DNA from: Armatimonadota bacterium | GTDB taxonomy: Bacteria; Armatimonadota; Hebobacteria; CAIYQO01 | Length of the DNA: 64,000 nucleotides | NCBI GenBank assembly: GCA_029553475.1 | Contig: JAKPKV010000009.1 | Coordinates: 1 to 64,000, forward strand | Direction of reading: 5' to 3' | Part shown: positions 54,483-62,299 of the stretch, in pieces | Layout of the letters: the number at the start of each line of letters is the position of its first letter | How positions within the stretch are numbered: the stretch's first letter is position 1 | Notes under the pieces: generated by a model | What the model saw: only the letters and a program-made list of their open reading frames with translations | Databases searched by the model: none | What the model was told of the DNA's origin: nothing | Position numbers and translations under genes: made by a program

Positions 54483-54512
54483 TTGACATCGCGTTGCCCG
54501 CGCTTGTACAAT
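54483..54512 (+). promoter_or_regulatory. Sigma70 promoter of metF-rex pair
   Basis: Perfect TTGACA (54483-54488), 18-base spacer, TACAAT (54507-54512), 46 bases before the start. No complete Rex operator (TTGTGAA-N6-TTCACAA) is seen nearby. Confidence 0.7.
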
Positions 54513-54558
54513 TTTTCGCAATCCGGGCTGTGGCCCGCATCTGCGGGATGAGGCTTTC

Positions 54559-55497
54559 ATGAGCAGTCACCTTCAACGAGTATTGGAATCCGGCGCCTTC
54601 GTCTTGACGGCGGAGATCGGCCCGCCGATGAGCGCCGACGCCGAGGTCGTGCGCCGCCACGTCGCCGCCATGCGCGGCAGCGTGGACGCCATCAACCTCA
54701 CCGATAACCAGACGGCGATGGTGCGCATGTCCAGCATCGCCGCCGCCACCATCGTGCAGGCGGAAGGCGTGGAGGCGGTGGTGCAGATGACCGTGCGCGA
54801 CCGCAACCGCATCGGCCTACAGAGCGATCTCCTCGGGCTGGCGGCGCTGGGCATCCGCAACGTGGTCTGCATGAGCGGCGACCACCCCTGCAACGGCAAC
54901 CACGCCATGGCCAAACCGGTGTACGATCTCGATTCCCTCACCTGGCTGCAGACCGCCAGCCGCATGACGGTGGACGGCCTCTTCTTCAACGGCGACCCCA
55001 TCAAGGTGCCGCCGGCGCTCTTCGTGGGCGCGGTGGAGAATCCGTTCGCGCCGCCGTATGATTACCGGCCGGTGCGCATGCAGAAGAAGGCGGATGCCGG
55101 CGCCCGCTTCATCCAGACCCAGTGTACCTTCGACGTGGCGCGGCTGCGCGCGTTCATGGCCCGCGCCGGCGACCTCGGTCTCTTCGACCGGGTGAAGGTC
55201 ATGGTGGGCATCACCCCGCTGAAATCGGTGAAGATGGCCGAGCGCATGTACGGCGACGTGCCCGGCGTGGCGCTGCCCGACGCGCTGCTGCGGCGCATGC
55301 AGGGCGCCGCCGACGCGGAAGCCGAAGGCATCGCCATCGCCCTGGAAACCATCGAGCAGGTCCGCGCCATCCCCGGCGTGGCGGGCATCCATCTGATGCC
55401 CGTCTTCTGGGAGAAGGTCGTCCCGGTGATCGCCGAGCGCGCCGGCCTGCTGCCGCGGCCTCAGGCGGCGGCGGAGGCGCCGGCAGTCAGCGAGTAG
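54559..55497 (+). CDS. metF: Methylenetetrahydrofolate reductase-like protein
   Basis: A 312-residue FAD-dependent TIM-barrel enzyme of the MetF family, reducing methylene-THF to methyl-THF. Motifs: LTAEIGPPMSADAEVVRRHV, TDNQTAMVRMSS, NVVCMSGDHP, FVGAVENPFAPP, DAGARFIQTQCTFD, KVMVGITPLKS and a closing GVAGIHLMPVFWE. The GPPMSAD start and TDN loop resemble MetF of acetogens and related anaerobes more than the E. coli type. A gene for the redox regulator Rex follows 22 bases later, so the pair is likely a redox-controlled operon. Confidence 0.9.
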   Translation: MSSHLQRVLESGAFVLTAEIGPPMSADAEVVRRHVAAMRGSVDAINLTDNQTAMVRMSSIAAATIVQAEGVEAVVQMTVRDRNRIGLQSDLLGLAALGIRNVVCMSGDHPCNGNHAMAKPVYDLDSLTWLQTASRMTVDGLFFNGDPIKVPPALFVGAVENPFAPPYDYRPVRMQKKADAGARFIQTQCTFDVARLRAFMARAGDLGLFDRVKVMVGITPLKSVKMAERMYGDVPGVALPDALLRRMQGAADAEAEGIAIALETIEQVRAIPGVAGIHLMPVFWEKVVPVIAERAGLLPRPQAAAEAPAVSE

Positions 55498-55519
55498 CTC
55501 GCTGAGGGAGGAGTGACCC

Positions 55520-56173
55520 ATGCCACTCAATCGCGCGGTCCCGGAACCCACCATCGCCCGGCTGGCGCTGTATTTGCGCAGCCTGCGCCTCGCGCAGGTG
55601 GAAGGGCTGGAGACGCTGTCCTCGGCGGATATCGAAGCGCGCACCGGCATCAGCTCGGGACAGGTGCGCAAAGACCTGTCTTACTTCGGCGAGTTCGGCA
55701 AGCCCGGCCTGGGCTACGCCGTCACCCCGCTCGTTGACCGCATCGCCCACATCATGCGCCTCGACCGCAATCAGCCGGTGATGATCGTCGGCGCCGGCAA
55801 TCTCGGCACCGCCCTCGCCGGCTACACCGGGCTGCACGAATCCGGCTTCCAGCTTGTCGCCATCTACGATAACAATTTCAGCAAGATCGGCCGCCGCATC
55901 TGGGACCTGGAGATCCTCGATATTGAAGACATGCCGGCGATCAACGCCGGCATGGGGGTCGAAATCGGCATCATCACCACCCCCGCCCCTGCCGCGCAAC
56001 CGGTCGCCGACCAGATGGTGCACAGCGGCGTGCGCGCCATCCTGAACTTCGCCCCCACCCGCGTCAGCGTCCCCCGCGCGATCGCCGTGCGCAACGTGGA
56101 CCTGACTCAGGAGCTGCAGATCCTCTGCTACTACCTGCCCCCGTCGGCGCCGGCGGAGGAAGCGGAAGTGTAG
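55520..56173 (+). CDS. rex: Redox-sensing transcriptional repressor Rex
   Basis: A 217-residue NADH/NAD+-sensing repressor. The N-terminal winged helix reads RLALYLRSLRLAQVEGLETL with SSADIEARTGISSGQVRKDL and YFGEFGKPGLGYAV, the diagnostic Rex segment. The Rossmann domain follows: VMIVGAGNLGTALAGY, LVAIYDNNFSKIGRRI, then IITTPAPAAQPVADQM and NVDLTQELQILCYYL, the domain-swapped C-terminal helix. GGGAGGAG sits before the ATG. Control of the metF gene in front of it and of fermentative genes elsewhere is inferred from its family. Confidence 0.95.
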   Translation: MPLNRAVPEPTIARLALYLRSLRLAQVEGLETLSSADIEARTGISSGQVRKDLSYFGEFGKPGLGYAVTPLVDRIAHIMRLDRNQPVMIVGAGNLGTALAGYTGLHESGFQLVAIYDNNFSKIGRRIWDLEILDIEDMPAINAGMGVEIGIITTPAPAAQPVADQMVHSGVRAILNFAPTRVSVPRAIAVRNVDLTQELQILCYYLPPSAPAEEAEV

Positions 56174-56315
56174 CGGCGCGCCGGGGAGGGGAGGGAGCGT
56201 CCACCCGCACCATGCGGCCCTCACCGATCCTCGCCGGGACGCGGGCGCGGGCTTGCCTCTCCCCCGGCAAAGCGGGTATCCTCTGACCATCCTGTTCGCG
56301 GAGGGCGAGGTGGCG

Positions 56316-56696
56316 ATGTCCCGCATACAGTTGATGGGCGGTCTCTTCCTGTCGTTGACGATTCTCCTCACCGTGATCGGGCAGTTGCTCATCAAGCGCG
56401 GGGTCACGCTGGTCAGCGCCGTGTCCGGATTGGAAGGGAGCCTGCTGCTCTTCGTCTGGCGCGCCTTCACGCATCCGCTGGTGATGATCGGATTGGCGTG
56501 CGCGGTGGTGTCCATGGCCTGCTGGACACTGGCGCTGGCGCGGCTCGACCTGCACGTAGCCTACCCCTTCTTCGGGCTGGCTATCGTGCTCATCCTCCTC
56601 TGCTCGCGCCTGATGATGGACGAGCCCGTGTCGCTGCTGCGCTGGGCCGGCGTGGCGGTGGTGTGCGTGGGCCTGTGGCTGGTCGCGCGGCAGTGA
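56316..56696 (+). CDS. EamA/SMR-type membrane protein, ArnE-like
   Basis: A 126-residue four-helix membrane protein of the DMT/small multidrug resistance superfamily. Segments: MGGLFLSLTILLTVIGQLLI, then ALRLD..HVAYPFFGLAIVLI and RWAGVAVVCVGLWLVA. The GQLLIKRG motif (residues near 20) is typical of ArnE/ArnF-type flippase subunits that move polyprenyl-linked aminosugars. Start 56316 has a purine-rich site; an ATG 63 bases upstream is possible. A polyprenyl-phosphate GT2 and membrane protein nearby agree with a lipid-sugar transport role. Confidence 0.75.
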   Translation: MSRIQLMGGLFLSLTILLTVIGQLLIKRGVTLVSAVSGLEGSLLLFVWRAFTHPLVMIGLACAVVSMACWTLALARLDLHVAYPFFGLAIVLILLCSRLMMDEPVSLLRWAGVAVVCVGLWLVARQ

Positions 56697-56699
56697 GGC

Positions 56700-56728
56700 T
56701 TGACAGAACAGGCGTCGGCGGGCACACT
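56700..56728 (+). promoter_or_regulatory. Sigma70 promoter, leaderless layout
   Basis: TTGACA (56700-56705), 17-base spacer, CACACT (56723-56728), 8 bases before ATG 56737. The two promoters here and at 59462 share TTGACAGAA and CACACT. Confidence 0.6.
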
Positions 56729-56736
56729 GGAGCGGT

Positions 56737-57699
56737 ATGGCGCGCATCACCCATTTTCTGCCCCTGCTGTTTGCCGTCCTGGTGGTGCTGCTGGCGCTGC
56801 CGCGCTTCAATCGGCAGGACCCCGGCATCATCGGGCGCTACACCAGCGATGGCATGGCAGTGAAGGCGAATCCCGATTCCACGCAGTACCGGCTGCTGAC
56901 CGAATATTTTCGCGGCGCGCCGGTGAGCGCGCAGTTGAAAGCGCCGTATATCTACCGTCCCGCCGTGCCCGCCCTCGCCGCCGGCCTGCCGGTGGACGCG
57001 GCCACCGCGGTGAATCTGGTCAATCTCGGCTGCCTGCTGCTCACGCTGCTGGCGCTGTACCGGGTGCTGGCGCTGGCCGGGCTGACGGCGGGCTGGCAGC
57101 ACCTCGGCGTCGCGCTGTATGCCTGTTCCTTTCCGGTCTTGTACTACGGCGCCATCACCTATGTGGACCCCGCGCTCGTCTGCTGCGTCACCCTCACCAC
57201 CTGGTGCCTGCTCGCGCGGCGCTGGTGGGCGCTGGTGCTGCTGGTACCGCTGGGCCTGCTGGTGAAGGAGACGTATATTTTCCTGCTGCCGGTGGTCCTG
57301 CTGGCGGTGGGGACGGCGCTGCCGCTCGGCTTCGTCTGGCCGGTTTCGCCGCGCTGGATTGTCTTCAACCTGCATCGCGGGCGCAGTTGGGCCGCCGTCG
57401 TCGCCACCTTCGGCCTGCACGGCTTCCTGTCACTGGCGGCGCTCCCCTGGCTGTGGCGGCGCGACCGCCCCGCGGAACGCGCGCGCTACGGGGTGCTGCT
57501 GGCCGGCCTGGCCTGCTCACTCCTCGTCTTCCTGTACAGCATCACCTCCATCTTCCTCGACGGCCGCTACATCTGGTTCACGCTGCCCTTCAGCATGCCG
57601 CTCGGCCTGCTCGTGCTGCGCGATTGGTGGACGCGTCGCCAGCGCCACCAGCGAGACGCCGATGGGCAGATCGCAGCGGGGCAGCAGCCAGCCCTCTGA
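56737..57699 (+). CDS. Polytopic membrane protein, probable glycosyltransferase
   Basis: A 320-residue integral membrane protein with about eight helices (LPLLFAVLVVLLALPRF, NLVNLGCLLLTLLALYRVLA, ALVCCVTLTTWCLLARRW, TYIFLLPVVLLAVGTALPLG, VLLAGLACSLLVFLYSITSI). The first extracytoplasmic loop carries DS-T-Q-Y-R-L-L-T-E-Y-F-R-G (residues 45-60), a pattern seen in GT-C-like mannosyl/arabinosyltransferases of bacterial glycan loci. No complete GT-C DD motif can be placed with certainty. Its last 60 codons overlap the convergent methyltransferase gene. Confidence 0.65.
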   Translation: MARITHFLPLLFAVLVVLLALPRFNRQDPGIIGRYTSDGMAVKANPDSTQYRLLTEYFRGAPVSAQLKAPYIYRPAVPALAAGLPVDAATAVNLVNLGCLLLTLLALYRVLALAGLTAGWQHLGVALYACSFPVLYYGAITYVDPALVCCVTLTTWCLLARRWWALVLLVPLGLLVKETYIFLLPVVLLAVGTALPLGFVWPVSPRWIVFNLHRGRSWAAVVATFGLHGFLSLAALPWLWRRDRPAERARYGVLLAGLACSLLVFLYSITSIFLDGRYIWFTLPFSMPLGLLVLRDWWTRRQRHQRDADGQIAAGQQPAL

Positions 57700-58353
57700 C
57701 GCGAAGACGGCGCGCAGCAGCGCGTTGTACGGCGCCGCCACCGGCTGTGCGTCAGAGCGCGGCGCGGCCCGGCGGCCCCCGCGCAGCAGCCGGACCCCGG
57801 CGATGGCGGGCAAAAGCCAGGTGTTGAAGTAACTCACCCGCACCGGCGCCAGCCCGGCGTCCACGAGCAGCGCCCGCAGGCCCGCCCGCGTATAGCGCCG
57901 CCGGTGCGCATGCAGCGTATCGTGCCCGCTCCAGAGCCACTCGAAGGCGGGCACCGTGCAGAGGAGCAGGCCGCCGGGCCGCAGCAGGCGCGCCGCCGCG
58001 CGCAGGCCGGCGGCGTCATCCTCAAGATGCTCCAGCACGTCGAGCAGGGTCACCAGATCGGCAGAGTCGGGGGACAGCGGGAGGTGGTCCGGCAGCGCGC
58101 CCGGTCGGACCGATACGCCGCGGCGGGCGCTGTAGGCCACCGCTTCCGGCGCGCTGTCCACCCCCACGGCATCGCCCAGGCTCGCCAACGCGTCGAGGAA
58201 GGCGCCGGTGCCGCAGCCCAGGTCAACGATGCGGCGCTCCGCGGCCGGCGGCAGGTACCGGCGCAGCAGTCGCAGCAGGATGGCGCGGCGCGCGGTGAAC
58301 CACCAGTGGGTGGTCTCCAGGCGATACATCTCGTCAAAGAGCGCGGCATCCAT
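57517..58353 (-). CDS. Class I SAM-dependent methyltransferase
   Basis: A 278-residue methyltransferase. Motif I is VDLGCGTGAFLDAL, followed by GVDSAPEAVAYSARRGV (motif II) and DLVTLLDVLEHLED, then LLRPGGLLLCTVPAFEWLWS, the WbqC-like HxxxY region with HDTLHAHRRRYTRAGL. The fold ends near residue 245; the final 30-odd residues read across the opposite gene and are likely not significant. It overlaps the upstream GT2 gene by 20 bases and is the second gene of that operon. Target may be a glycan, unproven. Confidence 0.85.
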   Translation of the reverse strand: MDAALFDEMYRLETTHWWFTARRAILLRLLRRYLPPAAERRIVDLGCGTGAFLDALASLGDAVGVDSAPEAVAYSARRGVSVRPGALPDHLPLSPDSADLVTLLDVLEHLEDDAAGLRAAARLLRPGGLLLCTVPAFEWLWSGHDTLHAHRRRYTRAGLRALLVDAGLAPVRVSYFNTWLLPAIAGVRLLRGGRRAAPRSDAQPVAAPYNALLRAVFASEGWLLPRCDLPIGVSLVALATRPPIAQHEQAERHAEGQREPDVAAVEEDGGDAVQEDEE

Positions 58354-59314
58354 CGTCCACCTCGCGAGGGTCCGGGAAGCCGAGCTCCTCCGCGACGAGG
58401 TAGATCGGCCGCTGCTTCACCTCTTCGTAGATGCGCGACAGGTATTCCCCCAGCAGTCCCATCCCGATGAGCTGCACGCCGCCGAGAAAGGCGATGATGG
58501 CAAACAGGGAGGTCCAACCGGGCACCGGGATGGCGGTGAAGAGCCGGATGAGAATGGCCGCGATGCCGAGCAGGAAGCTGGCGAGCGACACGACGACGCC
58601 GAAGCTGAAGAGCAGGCGCAGCGGCACGGTGGAGTAGTCGAGGATGCCTTCCAGCGAGAGGCGGATGAGCGTGCTTCAGCGGTATTTCGTCGTGCCGGCA
58701 AAGCGTTTATCGCGCACGTAGGTGACGGCGGTCTGGGAAAAGCCCACCCAGCTCATCATCGCTTTCAGGAAGCGGTTGCGCTCGCGCAGCCGGCCCAGGG
58801 CCCGCACCACGCGGCGGTCCATCAGGCGGTAGTAGCCGGTATCCACGGGAATGGCGACCGAGGAGAGCCGGTTGATGAGCCGGTAGAAGAGGTGGGCGGT
58901 GCAGCGCTTCAGCCAACTCTCGCCCTCGCGGCGCTCGCGGGTGGCGTAGACCACGTCATGCCCCCCGCGCCAGCGCGCGACCAACTGCGGGATGAGCTCT
59001 GGCGGGTCCTGCAGGTCGGCGTCAATGAGGATGACGGCCTTGCCGCGGGCGTAGTCCAGCCCGGCGGTCATGGCCGCCTGCTGGCCGAAATTGCGCGACA
59101 GGCGCAGCAGCCGCACGGACGGGTGGGCGCGCTGCAGCTCCGCCAGCAGCGCGGGCGTGGCATCGGTGCTGCCGTCATCCACGTACACGAGTTCGAACGG
59201 CTCGCCCAGCTGCTCCACCACCGCCAGCGTGCGCGCGTGGAACGCGGCGATGACTTCCTGCTCGTTATAAACGGCCGCCACGATGGACAGTACCGGCCGC
59301 GCGGAATCCGTCAT
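58334..59314 (-). pseudogene. Polyprenyl-phosphate glycosyltransferase GT2, interrupted by in-frame TGA
   Basis: A GtrB/ArnC/DPM1-like GT2. The N-terminal half (212 codons from 59314) has VLSIVAAVYNEQEVIAAF, VYVDDGSTDATPALL, LSRNFGQQAAMTAGLDYARG, ILIDADLQDPPE, then GYYRLMDRRVVRAL and FAGTTKYR. A TGA at 58678-58676 follows. After it, in the same frame, STLIRLSLEGILDYSTVPLR continues without gap into two membrane helices (LFSFGVVVSLASFLLGIAAI, FAIIAFLGGVQLIGMGLLGE) and EYLSRIYEEVKQRPIYL. Homologues run straight through here, often with a Trp or Leu at that position, so one base change (TGG to TGA) fits. The intact flanks suggest a recent loss, a sequencing error or readthrough. Confidence 0.8.
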
Positions 59315-59461
59315 GATCGCTCCCGGTGAGGGCGGGGAACCCCGTGCCGTAGAGCACTATAGCCCGCGCGCAACGGCGCTGTCAATCGTGCGCCGGGCGG
59401 GAGACGGTGTTGCCGGCGGGAAAAACGGGGATGATGCGCATGAGCGCCGGGTTCCCATCGC

Positions 59462-59490
59462 TTGACAGAAGTCGCCCCGGTGCGCACACT
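59462..59490 (+). promoter_or_regulatory. Sigma70 promoter, leaderless layout
   Basis: TTGACA (59462-59467), 17-base spacer, CACACT (59485-59490), 8 bases before ATG 59499; no ribosome site. Confidence 0.6.
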
Positions 59491-59498
59491 AAAGCCGC

Positions 59499-60827
59499 AT
59501 GGCCACCTCGCATGCCAGACGGATTGAGAGCGGGCTGACGATCGCCGACGCCGCCATCGCGGCGGCGATGATCGTGGTCGCCTATTATTTTCCGGTGGGG
59601 TGGAAGTCCACCCACGGCTACGTGGCGGCGCTGGCCTGGTTTTTCGGGATGCTGCTGGTGGGCGGGCAGCAGGCGACGTATCTCTACCCCCGCTATCGCA
59701 TCCTCTTCTCCACGGCGCTGGCGCTGGGTATCGCGGTGCTGGTCGGCATCTTCTGGGGCGGCGGCGGCCATGACTGGTACACCAAGGGCGGCCTGGTGTC
59801 CTGCGCCGCCCTCGGCTTGGCCGGGCTGCTGGCGCGGCTGCTGTTTGCCATGCTGCTGCAGCGGCCGACCATCCACCTGGTGCCCTGTCGGCTGCCGGAA
59901 GCGTATGCGCCGCTGTTGGACGAGCTGCGCCGGCACCCGCACATCTTCGTGGACGCGCCGCTGGACGACCCCGCCGGCCCGCTGCCGGAGCGCCGTCCCG
60001 GCTACCCCACCTACCTGGTGGTGGCCGACCTGCGCATGGGCGAGGCGGATTTCGCCGCGCTGATGCCGCTCTACCACCGGGTGGAGATCGCCGACCTCTG
60101 CGAGTTCTCCGAGTCGGTGCTCGGCAAGGTCGCCATCGCCCGCGCGCCGGAGGGGTGGGCGCTGCCGCGCGCGCTGCGCGTGCCCTCGCCCATCCGCGAG
60201 GTGGTGAAGCGCGCCTTCGACGCCGTCATCATCCTGCTCACGCTGCCGGTGACGCTGCCGCTTATCCTGCTCGGCGCGCTGCTGGTCACACTCACCTCGC
60301 GCGGGCCGGCGTTCTTCACGCAGGAGCGGCTGGGACGCTATCGGAAACCCTTCCGGCTGGTGAAGCTGCGCACCATGCGCGTGGACGCCGAATCCGACGG
60401 GCCGCGATGGGCCGGCGCCGGCGACGCGCGCGTCACCCCGGCCGGCCGCCTGCTGCGCGCCACCGGCGTTGACGAGCTGCCGCAGCTCTGGAACGTGCTC
60501 AGCGGCGAGATGTCGCTCGTCGGCCCGCGCCCGGAGCGCCCGGAGCTGGTCGCCAAACTGGAGAAGCAGCTCCCCTTCTACGACGCCCGCCTGCTCGTCG
60601 CCCCCGGCATCACCGGCTGGGCGCAGCTCCACCAGGGCGGCGACACCACGCTGGACGACGTGCTGCACAAGCTGCGCTACGACCTCTACTACCTCAAGCA
60701 CGGCACCCCGCTGCTCGACCTGCGCATCCTTCTCGGCACGCTGCAAATGCTGCTGCACCTGGCGAAACCGGGCCCGAAAAACAGTCCGGTCGCGCCGGCC
60801 GCCGATCAGCAAAAAGTCTCGCGGTAG
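59499..60827 (+). CDS. Polyprenyl glycosylphosphotransferase (sugar transferase)
   Basis: A 442-residue membrane enzyme that starts surface-polysaccharide synthesis by moving a sugar phosphate to undecaprenyl phosphate. Four or five N-terminal helices (residues 10-120: GLTIADAAIAAAMIVVAYYF, AALAWFFGMLLVGGQQATYL, ILFSTALALGIAVLVGIFWG, AALGLAGLLARLLFAMLL) are followed by a CoA-binding-like linker and the C-terminal catalytic domain: KRAFDAVIILLTLPVTLPLI, then GPAFFTQERLGRYRKPFRLV, KLRTMRVDAES, then LLRATGVDELPQLWNVLSGE, MSLVGPRPERPE and APGITGWAQLHQGGDT. All sugar-transferase hallmarks are intact. Confidence 0.92.
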   Translation: MATSHARRIESGLTIADAAIAAAMIVVAYYFPVGWKSTHGYVAALAWFFGMLLVGGQQATYLYPRYRILFSTALALGIAVLVGIFWGGGGHDWYTKGGLVSCAALGLAGLLARLLFAMLLQRPTIHLVPCRLPEAYAPLLDELRRHPHIFVDAPLDDPAGPLPERRPGYPTYLVVADLRMGEADFAALMPLYHRVEIADLCEFSESVLGKVAIARAPEGWALPRALRVPSPIREVVKRAFDAVIILLTLPVTLPLILLGALLVTLTSRGPAFFTQERLGRYRKPFRLVKLRTMRVDAESDGPRWAGAGDARVTPAGRLLRATGVDELPQLWNVLSGEMSLVGPRPERPELVAKLEKQLPFYDARLLVAPGITGWAQLHQGGDTTLDDVLHKLRYDLYYLKHGTPLLDLRILLGTLQMLLHLAKPGPKNSPVAPAADQQKVSR

Positions 60828-60835
60828 CCGGGCCG

Positions 60836-60864
60836 TTGACGGCAGGGCAAACGGGGAGTAAGCT
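60836..60864 (+). promoter_or_regulatory. Sigma70 promoter of M14 peptidase gene
   Basis: TTGACG (60836-60841), 17-base spacer, TAAGCT (60859-60864), about 40 bases before GTG 60905. It also marks the edge of the AT-richer segment. Confidence 0.55.
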
Positions 60865-60904
60865 CTCAAATAATCAAGCGTTGCGCTATTGGCGGGAGCG
60901 TCCT

Positions 60905-62278
60905 GTGAGTTTAATTGACAGGATTGCGTTTGTGTCATTTGTGCTGATTCTCACCACCATGTCCGTGGTGCGATCGGCTGAGGATGTTGCCCCTGTTCAA
61001 CACGACAATCCCAAAGTACTCGAATCCACGGGAACTAATGTTCGCCAGCAAGAAAAAATTTGTGATGATTACCTCGTGGTCGAACTTACCACCATTACCC
61101 ATAACTGGTGGATGATGAAGCTGTCGGGCGTTCAAGGAAAATCGTTGACCATTGGCTTCAACATGGTCGGTAAAGGGAACGTCAGTAAGTGGGTTCCACT
61201 TCAACCGGTTTATACATATGCCGATCCGAATAAGCTCTCTGCGTATGAGTGGTTTGCCAAAGATTCTACATCCGGTCAATGGCGATCTGGGAATGCGCTA
61301 CTGCCTGACGACCAGCGTCATGCCGGTGATGGCAAATCCCCTCGCCAATCAGTGATCTCGCAGGAGTCAGCGGAAGAGTTCCTTTCGCAAAATGGCTCTT
61401 ATTGGGAGCCATGGGGGCGGATAACGAAAACGGAAGTTGCCGCCAATCTGAATATCTTTCGCATGACAACCCCTACCTTCTCACAGGATGAAGTGTGGAT
61501 TGCTATGCGGTATCCGTTCACCTATGAGCTACTACAAGACTATATCAATGTATTGTATGAGAAACGAAGCCAGAACTTCGTTATCAAGACGATCGGTCAG
61601 ACAGCGGAAAAGCGTGATCTTTGGGCAATAGAGGTAAAGACCAGCCGCTTCTTCTTGCAAAACCCGATGACGCTGCTGGTTTATGCACGTGAGCACGCGA
61701 CGGAACCGGATGGCAGTTGGGCTATCCTTGGCATGTTGAATGCCGTGCTCGATGGCACATTGGAAAAATGGCCGCGCTTGGTTCTTCTCCCAATGGTTGA
61801 TCCGGATGGCGTGGCGAAACATCGTTACGAAGGAATGATTCGAACATTCGGCGCAGCCCAATCATCACCGGAATCATCGGCGCTGCAAGCGTACATGCAA
61901 TCCATGGCACGCGATGGCAAGCGCCCGTATATCAGCATCAGCCTTCATAATGTCGAATCCAATGAAGCCGATAATATATGGATGCCACATGCCGATTATC
62001 AGCGTGGGTGGGCAATCAAACCGATTAATGCACGAATCGAGCAATTTGCGAAGAAGAATGGGTATACTTTCACGAACAGAGAGCCGGAATGGACATTCCA
62101 GGGAAATCGCTTTGAAGGATGGCTGTCGAGAAAGCTCGGTTGCGTTGACCTGGTATACGAATTGAACAGCCAGGCGAAAAACAGGCTTACACTCCAGCGA
62201 TTGCAGGAAATGGGTGCGCTGATGGTCAAGGCATGTGATGAGAAACTACAGGATGGCTGGTTCGATCATGCGCAATGA
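60905..62278 (+). CDS. M14-type zinc carboxypeptidase, secreted
   Basis: A 457-residue metallopeptidase. GTG 60905 follows GGGAG and gives a signal peptide (VSLIDRIAFVSFVLILTTMS); an earlier TTG start has no site. The M14 Zn motif is seen in VYAREHATEPDGSWAILGML (H-x-x-E), the third ligand in YISISLHNVESNEADNIW, and the catalytic Glu in VDLVYELNSQAKN. The N-terminal 180 residues form a beta-sandwich of the AGTPBP1/M14-D type. Codon use and base composition are visibly AT-richer than the neighbours upstream, which suggests transfer. The next gene, on the same strand 21 bases later, may encode its substrate or partner. Confidence 0.85.
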   Translation: MSLIDRIAFVSFVLILTTMSVVRSAEDVAPVQHDNPKVLESTGTNVRQQEKICDDYLVVELTTITHNWWMMKLSGVQGKSLTIGFNMVGKGNVSKWVPLQPVYTYADPNKLSAYEWFAKDSTSGQWRSGNALLPDDQRHAGDGKSPRQSVISQESAEEFLSQNGSYWEPWGRITKTEVAANLNIFRMTTPTFSQDEVWIAMRYPFTYELLQDYINVLYEKRSQNFVIKTIGQTAEKRDLWAIEVKTSRFFLQNPMTLLVYAREHATEPDGSWAILGMLNAVLDGTLEKWPRLVLLPMVDPDGVAKHRYEGMIRTFGAAQSSPESSALQAYMQSMARDGKRPYISISLHNVESNEADNIWMPHADYQRGWAIKPINARIEQFAKKNGYTFTNREPEWTFQGNRFEGWLSRKLGCVDLVYELNSQAKNRLTLQRLQEMGALMVKACDEKLQDGWFDHAQ

Positions 62279-62299
62279 ATGCCGAAAAGGAGAGCGATC

